NCBI GenBank assembly: GCA_020636045.1
Contig: JACJYP010000011.1
Coordinates: 1-64,000, forward strand
DNA: 64,000 bases
Source of the DNA: Lewinellaceae bacterium
GTDB lineage: Bacteria; Bacteroidota; Bacteroidia; Chitinophagales; Saprospiraceae
Direction: 5' to 3'
Shown here: in pieces, positions 28,039 to 35,614 of the stretch
Position numbering within the stretch: position 1 is the stretch's first letter
Layout: the number at the start of each line of letters is the position of its first letter
Program-made: the position numbers and the translations under genes
Notes under the pieces: model-generated
What the model saw: the letters and a program-made list of their open reading frames with translations, nothing else
Databases searched by the model: none
What the model was told of the DNA's origin: nothing

Positions 28039-30576
28039 CTATTTCTTCTTCTTTTTGCCACTTTTGGGCGGCGGGGCGCTGGTGCGGCTTGCGGGCTTGC
28101 TCGTCTCGGGACTGACATCAGCCAGCCTGTTCGGATCGCTTGCGGGGGTATTCCTGTACCAAAGGAACAGGGCGCCCAGGAAGATGAGCAGTAGCAAACC
28201 GGACGCGATCATGGAGATCGTTTCGCCCAGATAGTAGGAACGCGGCTCGAAACGCATTTCCAGTTTCATATTCTGTCCGGCGGGCAAGCGCATGGCGCGC
28301 AGCAAATAATCGGCTTTGATAAAATCTGCGGCCGGTTCGCCGTTGATAAAACATTTCCAGCCGAGATCGGGCGGGTAGTACATTTCGGAGAACAGGGCAA
28401 GTTGATCGCTGGCAGCCGAATAAGTATATTCCATTTTATCCGGATGGTAGTTGCTCAGCACGATGCTTGCGTTGCTGTCGGGTTGTATGTTCAATCCCTG
28501 CAAGGCGGAAGCATAGGATTGCTGGATGACGGCGGTGTCTCTGAAATTTAGTCTTCCCAGTGCCTCGAATTCTTCATCGGCATTGGCGACGGTCCTGAAT
28601 CCGCTGACAAACCACGCATTGCCCAAAGCCCCGGGATTCGGCACCACTTCGCCCGAAGGTTTGATCACGTATTTCACGTTGAACATGCCCGCCATTTTCA
28701 AAATTCCCGGCAGATATCGCTCGTCTTCGGGGTAAACGTCGCCAAAATACCTGTCTACCATGTCCTGGTATCGCTGCAATTTGGCCGCATGGTAACCGCT
28801 GAGGCTTTTGTGAAAATAGGAAGCGGTTGCGTTGGTCGTCATTTTCCCACGGCTATAATCGAGCACCCGGTAGAGCAGGTCTTTGTCCTGTTTGATCTGC
28901 AGATCGTAGGGTTGTGCTGCCGGCGCAGCCGTTGCTTCTTTCTTTACTTCGTAATTATCGCTGGAAAGCGTGCGATTGCACACCAGCCAATGATCGACCA
29001 GCGCCAGCAAGGCGACCAGAATGACCATCAGCCCTGCTTTGAGGCTTCCTTTCAGGTAAAACCACATCAATGCTGCGGCAGCAAGGATAAAACCGATAGA
29101 GCGGAAGGCATCGCTGCGCACAAGAGAAGCCCGGTCGCTTTTCAGGGCTGCCAGCAGATCGGGCGCCTGTTGCAGCATTTCGTCGCGCGGACCGCCGCCA
29201 GGAGCGAATGCGATGGCCAGCAGGCACCAGAAAACGCTAAAACCTGCCGAGATCATAAGCGCGCGTTTTTTCCGGTCTACGGCGATATCCGGATCCGCCA
29301 GTTTTTGAAGACCCATTGCTGCCAGCACCGCAAAACAGAGTTGCCCGATGCCCAGTGCCATCGATACCGCGCGGAACTTGCTGAACATGGGCATATAATC
29401 GTACAGGATATCGTTCAGGAAAAAGTTTTTCCCCCAGGCGAGCGAGACCATAAACATGCCGCCGCCGGCCAGCCACCATTTGAGGCTTCCTGGCACCAGG
29501 AAAAGGCCCATCACAAACAAAAAGCAAACGATCGCGCCGTAATATATGGCCGTCCCTACGAATGGCTGGTTGCCTGTGTACATCAGGACTGCTGTCTGCT
29601 GATCGGCCTGTTGGGGGGGCAGTTGCTGGCTGTATTTACGGATAAAAGTCTTGTACAGTTCGGTGTTTTTATATGACTCATTGGCGCCGCCGCCTGCAAA
29701 ATGCGGCACGATCAGCGTAAAAGACTCCGCGATGCCGTAGCTCCAGCCGAACAGGTAGTCTTTATCAAGTCCGTCACCCTTGTCGCTTTTGCTGCTGAGT
29801 TCCGATTTGCCGCGTATGGTTTCCTTGCTGTATTCATACGTCGGCCAAATGCGGGAAAGGTTGCAGGCGAAGCCGATCAGGATCGCCAGGCCACAGGCAA
29901 CAAGCCCACGCCCCCAGGCCATAAAGGCTTTATGGCGGAAGGCGTCGATAAATTGTACGAGGAAATAAATGCCCGAGATCAGCAGGGTGTAATAGGTGAT
30001 CTGTACGTGGTTGGCGTACAACTGCATGGCGAGAAACAGGGCGGTAAGGCTTCCGCCGAGCAGCAGTCGCCCGTTGAAGGCAAGATACACGCCCGCCAGT
30101 ACCCCCGGCGCCAGGGCAAGGGCGGCCATTTTGGTGGAGTGCCCTGCCTCAAGTATGTCTACATTGTATGATGTGATGCCAAACGCCAGCGCGCCAAAGA
30201 TCGCTACGCGCCAGTCGGCTTTCATCACGCTCAAAAACAGATACATGCAAAGCATGGCAACAAACACCTGCGCCCAGGCAGATGTATAATCAGACCACAG
30301 AAACAGGCTTTTGTAAACCGGCTGGGTCAGGTTGCCCTTTACAGGAGAATATATCTGGTAGGCCGGCATGCCCCCAAATGCACTGTTGGTCCATAGCGGC
30401 GCCTGCCCGTCCTTCTCCATAAACTCGTGTATCTCCGTTTGCATGCCACGCGCCTTGTCATTATCCGATTGGCGGAGCACCTTGCCGTTGAAAGCGTTCG
30501 GGGCAAAGTATACGGCTGCGACAAGCATCAAAACACCCACAGCGATCAGGTGAGGGATGATTTTTTTAAAATCCAT
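28039..30576 (-). CDS. YfhO family polytopic membrane protein
   Basis: This 845-aa protein has an N-terminal signal-anchor helix (residues about 10-27) and a dozen or so further membrane segments. A periplasmic-type loop near the start (DNDKARGMQTEIHEF, then PLWTNSAFGGMPAYQ) and a soluble C-terminal region (about 560-800) complete it. The layout and the W.PGMP-like loop fit Bacteroidota YfhO proteins, related to GT-C glycosyltransferases using lipid-linked sugars. The tail is unusually basic (five Lys at the very end). In Bacillus, YfhO is linked to lipoteichoic acid glycosylation; the substrate here is unknown. It is downstream of the alpha/beta hydrolase gene, 159 bp away. Confidence 0.8.
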   Translation of the reverse strand: MDFKKIIPHLIAVGVLMLVAAVYFAPNAFNGKVLRQSDNDKARGMQTEIHEFMEKDGQAPLWTNSAFGGMPAYQIYSPVKGNLTQPVYKSLFLWSDYTSAWAQVFVAMLCMYLFLSVMKADWRVAIFGALAFGITSYNVDILEAGHSTKMAALALAPGVLAGVYLAFNGRLLLGGSLTALFLAMQLYANHVQITYYTLLISGIYFLVQFIDAFRHKAFMAWGRGLVACGLAILIGFACNLSRIWPTYEYSKETIRGKSELSSKSDKGDGLDKDYLFGWSYGIAESFTLIVPHFAGGGANESYKNTELYKTFIRKYSQQLPPQQADQQTAVLMYTGNQPFVGTAIYYGAIVCFLFVMGLFLVPGSLKWWLAGGGMFMVSLAWGKNFFLNDILYDYMPMFSKFRAVSMALGIGQLCFAVLAAMGLQKLADPDIAVDRKKRALMISAGFSVFWCLLAIAFAPGGGPRDEMLQQAPDLLAALKSDRASLVRSDAFRSIGFILAAAALMWFYLKGSLKAGLMVILVALLALVDHWLVCNRTLSSDNYEVKKEATAAPAAQPYDLQIKQDKDLLYRVLDYSRGKMTTNATASYFHKSLSGYHAAKLQRYQDMVDRYFGDVYPEDERYLPGILKMAGMFNVKYVIKPSGEVVPNPGALGNAWFVSGFRTVANADEEFEALGRLNFRDTAVIQQSYASALQGLNIQPDSNASIVLSNYHPDKMEYTYSAASDQLALFSEMYYPPDLGWKCFINGEPAADFIKADYLLRAMRLPAGQNMKLEMRFEPRSYYLGETISMIASGLLLLIFLGALFLWYRNTPASDPNRLADVSPETSKPASRTSAPPPKSGKKKKK

Positions 30577-30660
30577 GGATCGAAGTCTTTGTCAGGTATA
30601 AGGCGGGCAGAAACCCACCCGATTGTTTTATAGTTCGGCAGAATTTGGAACGGGATGAAT

Positions 30661-30690
30661 TTCACTGTTGTAAAGGTTAAACAATGTGAA
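30661..30690. repeat. Imperfect palindrome upstream of the YfhO-like gene
   Basis: TTCAC (30661-30665) and TTG (30668-30670) pair with CAA (30682-30684) and GTGAA (30686-30690), with a one-base bulge and an 11-nt centre. It lies 85-114 bp upstream of ATG 30576. It could be an operator or a weak hairpin after the hydrolase gene. There is no U-tract, which disfavours a terminator. Confidence 0.35.
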
Positions 30691-30735
30691 TTTCAACCGC
30701 GCCGCTAAGGTATAGAAATGTTTGTGCTGCAAAAA

Positions 30736-31386
30736 TCAGTTGAGATTTTGGGAAAGCCGGCGCAGTACGTCTCCCGGAATTTCGTGGCCGCCTTCGAATG
30801 ACTGCTCACCGAAATCCACACCGTTCTTGTCCTCGATCTGCTGGAGGGTTGAAAGGCGATCGGGTGTCAGGAAAGGGTCGCTGGTGCCGTAAAGCAAATA
30901 CAGGTTCTTGTCTCTCAGATAATTGTGGTGCTCGGCATAATCCAGGTCTTCAGGAGGCAGGCCGGCCCACAATACCATATCGTGAAAATGCGGATGGTTG
31001 CGCAGTGCCCAGCGGCACACCGTTGCGGTGCCCTGTGAAAAGCCGAGCAGGATGATCCGAACGTCGTAGGAAAGTTGCTCGATCAGATGGCTGTACAGCG
31101 TTTGTAAAAAGTACGAGTAGTCAGCGATCTCGTCTTCGCGGTGATGCCGCGTCATCCAGGTGGCGGCCACCGCGCCGTCGAACCCTTTTTTGTAAAAGTG
31201 GTTCATCCCCTCCGGGGCTACGATCAGATTTTGACCGTTGTCGAGTTCCCTGAAATTTTCCAGAAATTCTGATGCCAGTTGCGCATAGCCGTGGCACACG
31301 ATCCAAAGTTGGCGAATGTTTTTTCCGGGTGTTCCCAACTGACAAAAATGAGCCGTGCGGGATACGGTGAGCTTTTGGTATTGCAT
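30736..31386 (-). CDS. Alpha/beta hydrolase (phospholipase/carboxylesterase-like)
   Basis: The 216-aa cytosolic protein shows WIVCHGYAQLASEF (oxyanion-hole region), the nucleophile elbow GFSQG and a C-terminal GGHEIP with the catalytic His. The acid is probably the Asp in LYGTSDPFLTPD. The pattern matches the phospholipase/carboxylesterase (Abhydrolase_2) family. The substrate is unknown. It is divergent from the SprB-repeat gene at 31521 and upstream of the YfhO-like gene on the same strand. Confidence 0.83.
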   Translation of the reverse strand: MQYQKLTVSRTAHFCQLGTPGKNIRQLWIVCHGYAQLASEFLENFRELDNGQNLIVAPEGMNHFYKKGFDGAVAATWMTRHHREDEIADYSYFLQTLYSHLIEQLSYDVRIILLGFSQGTATVCRWALRNHPHFHDMVLWAGLPPEDLDYAEHHNYLRDKNLYLLYGTSDPFLTPDRLSTLQQIEDKNGVDFGEQSFEGGHEIPGDVLRRLSQNLN

Positions 31387-31482
31387 GTTCGTACGGTAAG
31401 GGAGCGGGACTGCAAGGTATAAAAATCAGCGCCTTTTCGACAAAACGTATTTTACCGGACTCCCGGATGCCCGACGATGCGT

Positions 31483-31490
31483 TACTTTTG
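31483..31490 (+). promoter_or_regulatory. -7 box deciding the start of the 31.5-kb SprB-repeat gene
   Basis: TACTTTTG matches TAnnTTTG, 30 bp before ATG 31521. It lies inside the region that would be coding if the in-frame ATG at 31467 were used. The promoter and the signal peptide both place the start at 31521. Confidence 0.65.
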
Positions 31491-31520
31491 CTTTACCCTC
31501 CCTTACTAAACTGCGTACCT

Positions 31521-33935
31521 ATGCGTATTTCCCGCCTGACCGCACCGTTTCTGGCGCTGTTCCTTCTTTATTCTTTTCAGGGCTGGTGTTGCGGTTACAG
31601 TTTTGTCGGCGACTGTTCCAGCAGCATATTTTTGAGCATTAACGGCACAGTAGACAGTTTTGTGGTGGCGCCCTGCCCCGGGTTGCTGGCATTCGACGGG
31701 TTTTCAATCGGTAATATTCAGTCGCTTTCCATCACCCGCGCAAAGGCCGTTACCTGGGAAAGTTGCCAGAACAATGTGTCCGGTATGGCTTTGTATTACA
31801 GGGTGTACGAACAAGGCCAGCAGGGTGGGGCATGGAGCCATTTCGATCTGCAGGAAGATTACAACACGCTGGTCGGCCCGTACACGACCCGATACCGGAG
31901 CGGCGAGGCGATGAGCGATCTTACAAGCGGACTCGCGACGGGAAAAACCTACGTGCTGGAGATCTATTTCCAGGCGGAAGTGGATACTGTCGGCGATGAT
32001 TTTATTCCGGAAATAACCATTTTACAGGACAATAACGGCCAGAATTACCACTTTACTTTCCAGTATGGCGGTGCGTCGGCGCCGCCCTTTGCCATTGCTG
32101 CCACACGGGAAGTGGATGTCAGATGTCAGGGCGACAGCACCGGAGTGGCCGGTGTTACAGTCTACGGCGATGCGTCGGGGTTGTTTTACCAGTGGTCGAC
32201 CGGCGGCAACAACTTTCCCATTCTGGGCAATATACCGGCAGGTGACTACAGCGTTACAGTGAGCGACGGCACATTCACAGACTCACTTGATTTTTCGATC
32301 GATGAACCCGATCCACTGACGATCTCATTCCCTTCCGTAACCGGCCCGGGCTGCGGGGGCACGGCGGGTGTAGTCAGTTCAGCCGTTTCTGGAGGCACCC
32401 TGCCATACTTTTATTTATGGGATGACGGCCAGCAAGCGGATACCGCCTATTTTTCATTGCCGGGCTCTTACCTGCTCGTTGTTACAGACGCCAATCAATG
32501 TACCGTTACGGCAACAGCGACTATTCCGGCGGCTCCCGTTGAAGTGCTCAACCTGGCGACGGAAGCTTGTCGTGCTGACGGGTTCTCCATCGGCGGACAA
32601 CAGTTTTTTGATTCCGGAACCTATGATTTCGATATTTCGGGCACCGGCGGCGATTGTGATACCCTCGTACACCTCGCACTGACGATCATTGACCCCGAAA
32701 CGGTATTGGCAGTGTTGCCCGATTCGGCCCTGATCACCTGTGTGCAACCGCAACTTGCATTATGCGCGCTTGCGCAGCCTAATGCACAATACGCCTGGAA
32801 GAAAAACGGAGTGCTGCTGGCAAACCTGCCTTGCGTGACCGCAGGTGTACAAGGGAACTACATAATTACTGTTTCGGTAGCTGGCGACGACATTTTGTGT
32901 TCGCTCAGCCACAGCACCTGGGTAGAGGCGCACCTGACGGGCGAAACATATACGACCGGGGGCACCATAGAATACATCGCGGAATGTTATGACCCGGACA
33001 CCCTTCTTATTCAGATTTATGCAAATACTGATGCCGTGGATCCGGTTTATATCTGGACCTATGATGGAGCGCCGGTGTCGTCAACAGGTTTCTGCACGCT
33101 GGTTTTGACCGATTTTAACTTCCCTTCCACCGGCTTGCCTGAAGTACAGATCATTGACGCGTACGGATGTGAGGCAATACATGAAGGAGATTCGATTGTA
33201 TGGATTATGCCTCCGCAACCGCCTGTTTATATGTATAGTATGTATACGAACTTTTGCACCGGACTGGTAAGCGGTTCTGTTATTATTTCGGGAGATCAGG
33301 GACCATATGTTATACAACTGGCCGATTCCATTGCCATTGCCGACACCGTTTCGTATGAAATGTTACCCGGCAATTACCCGCTGGTCGTTACCGATGCAAA
33401 CGGGTGTACCAACGAATGGAGTTTGTTGCTGGAATCTCCGGTGACAATATATCAGGACTACGATCCCTGGTGTTCCGGGGTGGTGTTGAACGCCGTAACC
33501 CCCACTGGTTCCACACCCGGAAATTACCAGATACTGTGGAGCAACGGCATGAATACTTCCGCGATCTGCGATGTAACGGGAGGAACCTACTGTGTGACAG
33601 CGACCGATATAAGCACCGGTTGCGCGGTCGATACCTGTTTGAGTATTCCGGTGAGCATTACAGACCTGCCGGGTAATTCGACCCTGCTGATCGCTCCGAA
33701 CCCGGCTTTGGCAGGGCAACGGGTTGATATGCTTGTGCCTGGGCGCCTGATTGGACCCGACGTGAAGGTAGAACTCTTTGATTTACAGGGAAAATCATAT
33801 GGCAAAATGGATGTGATGGAAAATAGTGGAATAATGCATGTGCAGATGCCGGAGCAGCTCATACCCGGGATTTTTATGATCTGCATACGCGAAAACAATC
33901 GACCGACGTTAATGGGTAAAGTATTGATCAGGTGA
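31521..33935 (+). CDS. Secreted SprB-repeat protein with T9SS type A sorting domain
   Basis: The 804-aa product has a signal peptide (MRISRLTAPFLALFLL to about residue 22). An N-terminal beta-rich domain of about 170 residues follows. SprB-type repeats come next (VTVSDGTFTDSLDF, TLPYFYLWDDGQQAD, YLLVVTDANQCTVTAT), with several irregular PKD-like segments and a final WSNGMNTSAICDV repeat. The last ~80 residues (LLIAPNPALAGQRVD ... KVLIR) are a T9SS type A sorting domain. SprB repeats belong to the mobile gliding adhesin SprB and to many other surface proteins, so adhesion is plausible but not shown. It is probably monocistronic. Confidence 0.82.
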   Translation: MRISRLTAPFLALFLLYSFQGWCCGYSFVGDCSSSIFLSINGTVDSFVVAPCPGLLAFDGFSIGNIQSLSITRAKAVTWESCQNNVSGMALYYRVYEQGQQGGAWSHFDLQEDYNTLVGPYTTRYRSGEAMSDLTSGLATGKTYVLEIYFQAEVDTVGDDFIPEITILQDNNGQNYHFTFQYGGASAPPFAIAATREVDVRCQGDSTGVAGVTVYGDASGLFYQWSTGGNNFPILGNIPAGDYSVTVSDGTFTDSLDFSIDEPDPLTISFPSVTGPGCGGTAGVVSSAVSGGTLPYFYLWDDGQQADTAYFSLPGSYLLVVTDANQCTVTATATIPAAPVEVLNLATEACRADGFSIGGQQFFDSGTYDFDISGTGGDCDTLVHLALTIIDPETVLAVLPDSALITCVQPQLALCALAQPNAQYAWKKNGVLLANLPCVTAGVQGNYIITVSVAGDDILCSLSHSTWVEAHLTGETYTTGGTIEYIAECYDPDTLLIQIYANTDAVDPVYIWTYDGAPVSSTGFCTLVLTDFNFPSTGLPEVQIIDAYGCEAIHEGDSIVWIMPPQPPVYMYSMYTNFCTGLVSGSVIISGDQGPYVIQLADSIAIADTVSYEMLPGNYPLVVTDANGCTNEWSLLLESPVTIYQDYDPWCSGVVLNAVTPTGSTPGNYQILWSNGMNTSAICDVTGGTYCVTATDISTGCAVDTCLSIPVSITDLPGNSTLLIAPNPALAGQRVDMLVPGRLIGPDVKVELFDLQGKSYGKMDVMENSGIMHVQMPEQLIPGIFMICIRENNRPTLMGKVLIR

Positions 33936-33986
33936 GCAAATAATGTCAATCACCGTGATCCATGCACTGGCATTTTAGGTTTTTAC

Positions 33987-33994
33987 TACTTTTG
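33987..33994 (+). promoter_or_regulatory. -7 box of the EGF-like lipoprotein gene
   Basis: TACTTTTG is a full TAnnTTTG match, 55 bp before ATG 34050 and 51 bp after the previous stop codon, so the lipoprotein gene has its own promoter. No clear -33 element is visible. Confidence 0.62.
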
Positions 33995-34049
33995 CACGAG
34001 TTTTTAAAAACAAAACAATCATTCTATCACTCTCAAAAATTTTCAAAGC

Positions 34050-34538
34050 ATGAGCAAAAAACTGTTTCTCCTCCCGGCACTCCTGCTTGGCGCTTTCATG
34101 ATGTTCACCCCCGCTTGTAGCGATGAGGACCTCTGCAAAGACGTCGACTGCGGTGCGAACGGTACCTGCTTCGATGGCGATTGTGTATGCGACGTTGGTT
34201 ACGAGATCGGCGCAAGCGGTCTTTGTGATACCGAATCGCGCGTGAAATTCTATGGCAACTACAACGTAACCGAAACCTGCGACACTGGCAACGGCTCTTA
34301 TGCCAGCGCTATCTCGGCCGGCACGAGCATTGACGAGATCAATATTTCCAACTTCGGCGACTCCGGCTTCAATGTAACTGCCAAAGTAGACGGTGACGAA
34401 TTCTCCGTTTCCGGCGTTAATCTCCCGAACGGTGTTACGGTAAGTGCTACCGGTTCGATCTCCGGCAACACGATTACCCTGAGTTACTCGGGTTCCGGCG
34501 CAGTGAGCTTCACTTGCACGGCCACGATGACCAAGTAA
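34050..34538 (+). CDS. Lipoprotein with one EGF-like domain and a beta-rich C-terminal domain
   Basis: The 162-aa product has a lipoprotein-type signal peptide ending TPAC, with C23 as probable lipidated residue; the -3 position is atypical. Six cysteines (C29, C34, C40, C45, C47, C59) in CKDVDCGANGTC then DCVCDVGYE match the spacing of an EGF-like domain. Residues about 68-162 are rich in Gly, Ser, Asn and Val and have the alternating pattern of a beta-sandwich, with no known motif. Function is unknown. It is flanked by its own promoter and terminator, so it is expressed alone. Confidence 0.75.
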   Translation: MSKKLFLLPALLLGAFMMFTPACSDEDLCKDVDCGANGTCFDGDCVCDVGYEIGASGLCDTESRVKFYGNYNVTETCDTGNGSYASAISAGTSIDEINISNFGDSGFNVTAKVDGDEFSVSGVNLPNGVTVSATGSISGNTITLSYSGSGAVSFTCTATMTK

Positions 34539-34560
34539 AAATTCCCTTACGGAAAATAAA

Positions 34561-34600
34561 AACGGGCAGTCTTCCTCTGGAAGCTGCCCGTTTCTTTTTT
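34561..34600. terminator. Bidirectional terminator between the lipoprotein gene and the coiled-coil gene
   Basis: AACGGGCAG (34561-34569) pairs with CTGCCCGTT (34584-34592), with an inner CTTCC/GGAAG stem extending it. TTTCTTTTTT follows and an A-rich run precedes, so both the plus-strand gene ending at 34538 and the minus-strand gene ending at 34626 can be terminated. Confidence 0.88.
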
Positions 34601-34625
34601 ATGGCAATGGATCGCTTGGCGATGA

Positions 34626-35120
34626 TTACTTACCGCCGCCGCCACTGCTTTTCTGCCACTTGCTCTTGGAGGGAGACTCGGCCGGCTTGGCGCCATCAGG
34701 TTGAGCGGGCGTCCATTTTTCCTTGGAAGGCTGCTGTGTAGCATTGCCGTCCTGCGACCATTTGTCTTTCGACGGAGTGGAGGAAGGCTTGGTGGGCTGG
34801 GGGAGCGGGTCCACTTTCGGACCTTTCGTGCTGCTTTTCTTGGTAGAAGAGGACTTTTTACCGGTCTTGGCTGCTTCCGCTTCCCGCTGCGCTACGATCT
34901 CGTCGAAGCGACGCTGGGCTTCCATGTTCACTTTATCGGTGCATTCCTGTTCTTTTTGCATGCGGAACTCATCCAGTTTCATTTGAGCCTGCTGCTGGAT
35001 CTCCGCTTTTTGTTGTTCAAGCGTTTTGCCGCCGTCAAAGGCGGTAACGACTACGAAGCCGGCAATAACAACGGCTCCGAACAGAATCAATTTTTTATTC
35101 ATCGTTGCTGATTTTTTCAT
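34626..35120 (-). CDS. Membrane-anchored coiled-coil protein with three PSKxKW repeats
   Basis: The product is 164 aa from ATG 35120, or 158 aa from ATG 35102 (MNKKLILFG); the sequence does not decide. A single hydrophobic segment (KLILFGAVVIAGFVVVTAF) is a signal anchor or uncleaved signal. A charged coiled coil follows (about residues 33-85) with one Cys in QECTDK. A Lys/Ser-rich linker (GKKSSSTKKSSTKG) leads to three PSK(D/E/S)KW repeats and a Gly-rich end. I recognise no family. Its helix resembles that of the lipoprotein encoded 49 bp upstream, including the Cys, so they may be paralogues acting together in the envelope. Confidence 0.65.
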   Translation of the reverse strand: MKKSATMNKKLILFGAVVIAGFVVVTAFDGGKTLEQQKAEIQQQAQMKLDEFRMQKEQECTDKVNMEAQRRFDEIVAQREAEAAKTGKKSSSTKKSSTKGPKVDPLPQPTKPSSTPSKDKWSQDGNATQQPSKEKWTPAQPDGAKPAESPSKSKWQKSSGGGGK

Positions 35121-35169
35121 TGAAGAGTTGAATGTGAGATGTTCTCTGGGTTTGAAAGGGCATCAGGGA

Positions 35170-35409
35170 TTATTGCTGATCCGCTGCAGCCGCTTCCATG
35201 TCGAGTTCGTGTACACGCTCCTGTACGCGGGTCTCGAATTCGGCGTCGCATTGGGCGTTCGCTGCGTTTTCTACGTCGGCGCGACCGGCATCTACAATTT
35301 TTTGAACTTCAGCGTCGAACTGCTCCTGTGTGAGCAGTTTTTCACCGCAGGATGACATGCAAAACATCAGTGCAGCCCCGGCGAGCATTCCCAAAACAGT
35401 TTTTTTCAT
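35170..35409 (-). CDS. Small helical lipoprotein (79 aa)
   Basis: The product has a lipoprotein signal peptide with lipobox MSSC and probable lipidated C21. The rest is one long charged helix (EQFDAEVQKIVDAGRADV, AQCDAEFETRVQERVHEL) ending in an Ala-rich acidic tail. Start ATG 35409 is fixed by the signal peptide; the upstream in-frame codons contain no plausible signal and lie across the promoter at 35446-35453. It is the first gene of a two-gene transcript with the coiled-coil gene at 34626-35120. Function unknown. Confidence 0.72.
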   Translation of the reverse strand: MKKTVLGMLAGAALMFCMSSCGEKLLTQEQFDAEVQKIVDAGRADVENAANAQCDAEFETRVQERVHELDMEAAAADQQ

Positions 35410-35445
35410 GTTAAGAATCGTTTTGTTGGTTAAAAGATAACAGTG

Positions 35446-35453
35446 CAAAAGTA
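35446..35453 (-). promoter_or_regulatory. -7 box of the lipoprotein/coiled-coil operon
   Basis: On the minus strand the box reads TACTTTTG (plus strand CAAAAGTA), a perfect TAnnTTTG, 36 bp before ATG 35409. The longer open frame starting at 35490 would include this box, which argues against that start. Confidence 0.65.
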
Positions 35454-35614
35454 GAGCGATGTGTGGAAAGGGCGCATTAAAAACGGCCAAAAATTGTGAA
35501 TTGCGGCATCTTGCGCAAAAATGAAAGGGCCGGTTTTCACAATCTGCTCTAAGTTAAAATAACGGTAATTTTTCTCTATCATTGTTTCGACAAAAACACA
35601 GAATGCCAAACCGT

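Noticed and set aside
31467..31520. Upstream start for the 31.5-kb SprB-repeat protein
   Set aside because: The -7 box at 31483-31490 falls in this stretch, and the signal peptide begins at ATG 31521.
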